This document shows, in pieces, positions 39,301-42,007 of a stretch of 42,007 nt of DNA. The stretch is from Bdellovibrionales bacterium (lineage in GTDB: Bacteria; Bdellovibrionota; UBA1018; JADZFF01). Numbering within the stretch: position 1 is the stretch's first letter; every line of letters starts with the position of its first letter. Both the position numbers and the translations under genes were made by a program. The notes under the pieces were generated by a model, which was given only the letters and a program-made list of their open reading frames with translations, did no database searches and was not told the DNA's origin. Where the stretch lies: assembly GCA_020850015.1 (NCBI GenBank), contig JADZFF010000200.1, positions 1-42,007 of the forward strand, given 5' to 3'.

Positions 39301-39994
39301 CCAGCTGGGCACCGGCAGCGGAGGGGGCGGTGGACGGTACAAACAGGCCACCATCGCCGACAACCAGTCGTCACCCGCGAACGTCACGGGCTTCCTGGTG
39401 GACAGCGACCGCAGCAAGGCCTTCTCCGCAGAGTACTCCATTCGCCGCCGGCACCTCAGCGGCGGCACCGAGGACACGGCCTTCTACACGAACCTGGGGA
39501 CGGGGTTTGGCTCCACGGTGCTTGCCGTAGTCTTGCAGTCCGACGGCAAGATCGTCGTCGGCGGTAGCTTCACCTCGCTCAACGGCAACACCCGCAACCG
39601 CCTCGTCCGGCTCAACAGCGACGGCACCGAGGACACGGCCTTCTACACGAACCTGGGGACGGGGTTCTCGGGAGGCGGCGGTGTCGTGGATCACGCCATC
39701 GTACAGTCCGACGGCAAGGCCCTGGTTGGCGGCGACTACACCTCGCTCAACGGCAACACCCGCAACCGCCTGGTGCGGCTGGAGGAGAACACCGACTTGG
39801 CAGTACAGGGAACGGTACGCGGGCTGTACCGGCGGGACTTCCTGCGCTGGGACCTGGGCGGCGAGGTCTCGTTCGGGGACGACGCCGGCGTGGAGTTGAG
39901 CATGACCTCCGCGGGGCAGCTCCAGTACACCTCCACGGACCTGGTGGGCACCCTGGTCGAGAGCTACATTCGGCTCCTAATCAATAGGCTGTAG
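36308..39994 (+). CDS. tail fibre with delta-60 beta-propeller blades (1228 aa)
   Basis: ATG 36308 (MSVRRQNNLVSQQRLDVPQL). Residues 1-200 (RAIESSVASDFDELLRGLAI and following) look like the baseplate-attachment part of fibres in large contractile phages. A GD/beta module near 347-408 (SWTSGLQADDYVKLGSADDS) and the shared module near 528-636 (FYLSAADDRALHYVWFNKDG, then DAANVDVGGAFSVSTTVQG) follow. Residues about 1053-1160 are two delta-60 repeats: GTEDTAFYTNLGTGF, then LQSDGKIVVGGSF and NRLVRL, as in DUF5122 beta-propeller proteins. The end (RWDLGGEVSFGDDAGVELSM) is a small beta domain. It likely contributes to receptor binding. Confidence 0.8.
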   Translation: MSVRRQNNLVSQQRLDVPQLRAIESSVASDFDELLRGLAIGDAGGFVLKGLEISMAGAVGGAASGLSLLVADSCVWHGSSSEAGTFFVIPQGTPAEVLSAATNPRVQGAFVSSAINYVGLEYVREADDATAGQVYIWDPTTKDETTKTLPLARTLDYRVVVTTSVWADNVLPIATVTTDASNNVQSVEDRRPMLFRLGTAGRSTPDPFHKYPWTAHSEGRAENPPSSSSSVSPFRGGDKMLATLKDMFDAFATEFLEIKGTPYWYSPGGGGSLAGLRWDLGLTVFTGQGVISHHAVTAGRMNWSQDVVARVVGSSLAYKILANAATTHVVLSDDQVAYLSLVRGVDVVPNLVFTNGSAVVSSVGSVSWTSGLQADDYVKLGSADDSGYYRILSVDSLSQVTLATTYAGASTGAPGAKAKYAWGVYQTSAAPSTDRHVRIAARGSVPFDPDTLWLFLRSDNGGATPRVYANITGTEIQQGDDVEVGDGFSTDILTYIGSSGESDNAPAYSTKLGALVAEVTQVTLPAAASITSGQSFYLSAADDRALHYVWFNKDGAGIGPVHPGRRPIEVGISTGDTANQVAAAVQTAIDAEADFSATVLANVVTVTNAAAGPATDAANVDVGGAFSVSTTVQGTGQPNNYVADAENLTLAAKRLDEAVGDESDARQALAAASRQDRVAKLIGGGTWEWDLGAEELNWSADAYLQIPGLDDEANTIPVSESPVEIGANEVAYVEVNRYGGHEGELQVQVSPVSSFVPSDHKFVIARRDGNDILVGTSSFRLVDGESTLLDASVSDQLLSFVGASDRADAAPAYAVAVPHTLRYIAEGTDLEEGVARLDDQLDKLFGQLRLRRTSDGASKRIVITPAEVALLDGTTLGQEIDDQYLKCDGFQIDLETGNYYAYGDGSLAGSGALIGSLFAPASFTSPALYRWYSICLTASTANPDGSVSVVPVIEAGTDGASAAAATKPQFSDKKLGLVLVEAPGTGSTINVIPQSSVIQLGTGSGGGGGRYKQATIADNQSSPANVTGFLVDSDRSKAFSAEYSIRRRHLSGGTEDTAFYTNLGTGFGSTVLAVVLQSDGKIVVGGSFTSLNGNTRNRLVRLNSDGTEDTAFYTNLGTGFSGGGGVVDHAIVQSDGKALVGGDYTSLNGNTRNRLVRLEENTDLAVQGTVRGLYRRDFLRWDLGGEVSFGDDAGVELSMTSAGQLQYTSTDLVGTLVESYIRLLINRL
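37890..38215 (+). repeat. shared tail module B, copy in first fibre
   Basis: Encodes residues about 528-636: ITSGQSFYLSAADDRALHYV, then GPVHPGRRPIEVGISTGDTA and ATDAANVDVGGAFSVSTTVQ. Compared with the copy at 31528, the DNA shares GTGGTCACCGTGACCAA and GCCACCGACGCCGCCAACGT with few differences between them, pointing to exchange between the genes. Confidence 0.7.
39464..39790 (+). repeat. tandem delta-60 repeat, two near-identical units
   Basis: Unit 1 spans 39464-39622 and unit 2 spans 39623-39790. The first 44 bases of each unit are identical, starting GGCACCGAGGACACGGCCTT, and a second block around CTCGCTCAACGGCAACACCC is also identical. Unit 2 carries nine extra bases, a Gly-rich insert. 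The high DNA identity marks a recent duplication or ongoing gene conversion. Confidence 0.88.
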
Positions 39995-40007
39995 GGAAGA
40001 GGGCTAA

Positions 40008-42007
40008 ATGGCTAACAGGTCAACCAAGATCGACAGGTCCCTGGCGTGGAGGCCCCTCTCCTCCCCGCCGGAGAGCCCCGAGCTGTACGAGGTGTACCTC
40101 GACGCAACAGAGGGGCTCCTGCAGTGGAACGGCTCCGCCTGGGTGCCATTCGCGTCCGCGCCCTCGACGGCAGGGATCAACTTCCTCGCCGCCGAGGATC
40201 GTGACGGGGAATCCCCCAACACCAACTGGTACCGCTACAACGACACCCAGACGGTCACCATCACGAACGCGTCCCCCGGCGTCTTCACCGTTGCGTCCAC
40301 GACCGGCTACTACAATGGGATGCCGATCACCTTCAGCACGACGGGCGCACTGCCCACCGGGCTGACCGCGCTCACGACGTACTATGTCACGAACCTGGGC
40401 GTGGACGGGGCGGGCAAGTACCGGGTCTCGGCCACCCTGGGCGGGGCTGACGTCAACACGTCTTCTGCGGGCTCGGGCACCCACACGGCGCGCCCGCTGG
40501 TGCCCACGACCGCCGTGGGCGCCTCGTCGAGCCTGAACTTCGCCATCACTTCCACCGCGGGCGAGGTCATCCGCGGCGACGGCTCCTACAAGGGAGCCAA
40601 GGATGCCGCCGTCCGCGCCGGGGAAGGTTTCGCGGTCCCGTTCACGGTGGACGACGGCTACGCGGACTACCCGCGCAGCCAGGTGGTCAAGCTCGCGTAC
40701 CGAGTTACAGCTGACTTCGACTACGGGTCCGGAACGACGGTAGATCCCTCCGACATCACTGCGTGGGTGTTGGATCTTACCACGTCGAGACTCATCCCGA
40801 TCACCCCATTCACCCTTGACGGCAGCGGGCAGTTCGTGGCGGAGTTCCAGCCCGACAAAGGTTCTTCTGACTTCATCTTGGCTTTGCACGTGTCCTCAGT
40901 CAACGCGTTGGCGTGGGACTTCATCTGGGACGACAATTCAATCGGGCCCGCCGACGTGGTCCCGCAGGCGACCGTGACCAAGCCGAAAGCATACACGCCA
41001 ACCTTTACCGGATTTGGAACTGTGGCCTCCGTAAACTTTCATTGGCATCAGGTTGGAAGTGTTATCCAAATCAACGGTCGATTCACCACCGGGACCGTGA
41101 CTGCTACAGAGGCGCGAATTTCGCTCCCAAACGGATTAACGGTGGATGCGGATATTTTCTCTGCCGATAGACAGGTTGGCGCATGGGGCAGAGATGCCGT
41201 TGCTAACACCGAAAGGCTCTGTATTGCAAACGGTGGACAGACGTATTTCAAATTCACTACCGCAAGCAATGGACTAACTGCGCTCAATGGGAGTTCTATT
41301 GCTGGCAGTTCAGAACTCATCACTGTCCAGGTTGAAATGCCAATCACAGGCTGGGACTCAGGTGCTCTAGTCGCAGTACAGGACGCTCACCGCAGCGTAC
41401 ATCTAGAAAGTATCGGGCACTCCCCGTCTGGCACTATCTCCACGACATTCGCTGGTTCTGGTTCAATCACCTTCGGATTCCCGTCATCCTACAGGGATAA
41501 TTCGGGCTCCTTCAATGGGACAACCTTTACTGTTCCGACGCACGGTGACTATCTCATCCAGTGTCAGGTTAGACAGACCGGGACAGAGGCGGTCAATGAC
41601 CTCTTGCAGCTCTTTGTAGCTGTCAACGGAGTCGAGCGGCTGTCCGGCTTTAGGCGGCTAGAGGCGACTGTACTGAGTGCAAACGAATGCCAGGTGCATG
41701 GCGTACTGACACTCAACTCCGGGGATCTGGTTACATTCAGGTTTGCATCGACTACATCTGCTGTGGCTTTTTCTGGAGGCGCGACCTCAGACTATCTTAC
41801 GATAACAAGGATCGGCGCTGCTGCGGCTGTGCTCGCTTCGGAGAAAGTCAGAGCCCGCTACACGTCCACCTCTGGCCAGAGCATCCCGAATTCGACGGTC
41901 ACCGTCATAAACTTCGACACCAAGGAATATGACTCGCATAACAAGGTGGCGACCGGAGCTGCGTGGAAATTCACCGCAGACGTTGCGGGGGTGTACTCCG
42001 TAAAGGC
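40008..42007 (+). CDS. tail fibre / receptor-binding protein, C-terminus cut by window edge
   Basis: ATG 40008 (MANRSTKIDRSLAWRPLSSP) with GGGAAGAGGG upstream; the frame is open for 666 codons to the window end. Residues 1-230 are a short attachment and shaft region (YEVYLDATEGLLQWNGSAWV, typical of fibre N-termini). Residues about 326-450 form a fibre domain with AYTPTFTGFGT, then VNFHWHQVGSVIQINGRFTT and EMPITGW. Residues about 473-603 are C1q-like (TTFTVPTHGDYLIQCQVRQT, then VLTLNSGDLVTFRFAST). A second C1q-like domain starts near 616 (VINFDTKEYDSHNKV, then WKFTADVAGVYSVKA). It probably forms a trimer and binds the host receptor. Codon usage changes sharply near residue 230-326. Confidence 0.85.
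   Translation, partial: MANRSTKIDRSLAWRPLSSPPESPELYEVYLDATEGLLQWNGSAWVPFASAPSTAGINFLAAEDRDGESPNTNWYRYNDTQTVTITNASPGVFTVASTTGYYNGMPITFSTTGALPTGLTALTTYYVTNLGVDGAGKYRVSATLGGADVNTSSAGSGTHTARPLVPTTAVGASSSLNFAITSTAGEVIRGDGSYKGAKDAAVRAGEGFAVPFTVDDGYADYPRSQVVKLAYRVTADFDYGSGTTVDPSDITAWVLDLTTSRLIPITPFTLDGSGQFVAEFQPDKGSSDFILALHVSSVNALAWDFIWDDNSIGPADVVPQATVTKPKAYTPTFTGFGTVASVNFHWHQVGSVIQINGRFTTGTVTATEARISLPNGLTVDADIFSADRQVGAWGRDAVANTERLCIANGGQTYFKFTTASNGLTALNGSSIAGSSELITVQVEMPITGWDSGALVAVQDAHRSVHLESIGHSPSGTISTTFAGSGSITFGFPSSYRDNSGSFNGTTFTVPTHGDYLIQCQVRQTGTEAVNDLLQLFVAVNGVERLSGFRRLEATVLSANECQVHGVLTLNSGDLVTFRFASTTSAVAFSGGATSDYLTITRIGAAAAVLASEKVRARYTSTSGQSIPNSTVTVINFDTKEYDSHNKVATGAAWKFTADVAGVYSVK
40695..42007 (+). 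other. codon-usage shift inside second fibre gene
   Basis: Up to about 40690 almost every codon ends in G or C, as in the rest of the right arm. From about 40695, and fully from 40980, A/T-ending codons such as ACA, GCT, GTT, AAA, TTA, ATT and GGA become frequent while the frame stays open. The change coincides with the start of the receptor-binding domains, so the tip appears to come from a source with lower GC. Confidence 0.8.

Noticed and set aside
1-42007. tRNA genes, CRISPR arrays, insertion sequences, integrase or attachment site
   Set aside because: None seen by eye: no regularly spaced direct repeats, no transposase or recombinase motifs, and almost no non-coding space for tRNAs. A tRNAscan or repeat search could still find a cryptic one.

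Overview
The window is part of the genome of a tailed double-stranded DNA phage with a contractile (myovirus-type) tail. The evidence is a run of baseplate genes with recognisable families: a GPW/gp25-like wedge domain fused to a LysM-like (gp53-type) domain, a giant gpJ/gp6-like wedge protein, a hub, a spike with an OB-like head, a tape measure and two large fibre genes. The sequence is strongly GC-rich and G/C-ending codons dominate. Four predicted lipoproteins with lipoboxes and a BPSL0761-family protein point to a Gram-negative, probably proteobacterial, host, but the host cannot be named from this sequence. A SNF2 helicase and a PcfJ-like protein suggest a large genome. No integrase, tRNA, CRISPR array or rRNA gene was seen.

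Left arm (1-15356). A nearly gapless leftward string of about 30 genes on the minus strand, mostly linked by ATGA/GTGA stop-start overlaps. It reads from a divergent promoter region (15357-15466) leftward through small hypothetical and membrane proteins, a lipoprotein, a membrane protein with an MbcA/ParS-like domain, a C39-like cysteine peptidase, a second lipoprotein, a SMARCAL1-like SNF2 helicase, zinc-ribbon proteins, a sigma-region-4-like helix-turn-helix protein and a cluster of very small membrane proteins. It ends in a PcfJ-like gene cut by the window edge. One plus-strand island (5190-5992) holds a small lipoprotein and the BPSL0761-family gene. Several genes were too short for routine calling (28, 47 and 59 codons) but are supported by coupling on both sides.

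Right arm (15467-42007). Rightward virion genes: tape measure, baseplate hub, spike, a CPBP-type intramembrane metalloprotease, a 76-residue protein, a 460-residue structural protein, the LysM/gp25 fusion, a 2185-residue J-like wedge, a 680-residue wedge protein, a tube-fold protein, and two fibre genes, the last cut by the window edge. Two antisense islands interrupt this block. One is a HExxH metallopeptidase lipoprotein (22941-23492). The other is a three-gene set with a coiled-coil/zinc-ribbon protein, a Vsr-like endonuclease and a 75-residue protein (35157-36238).

How it fits together. The right arm builds the tail tip and receptor-binding apparatus. The large wedge proteins and the first fibre share inserted beta-type modules, in one case with near-identical DNA, so the tail surface seems to evolve by module exchange. 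The first fibre carries two delta-60 beta-propeller blades, and the second fibre changes codon usage abruptly and ends in C1q-like domains. The left arm and the antisense islands look like host-takeover or accessory functions, with unusual weight on the cell envelope: lipoproteins, tiny membrane proteins and membrane or secreted peptidases.
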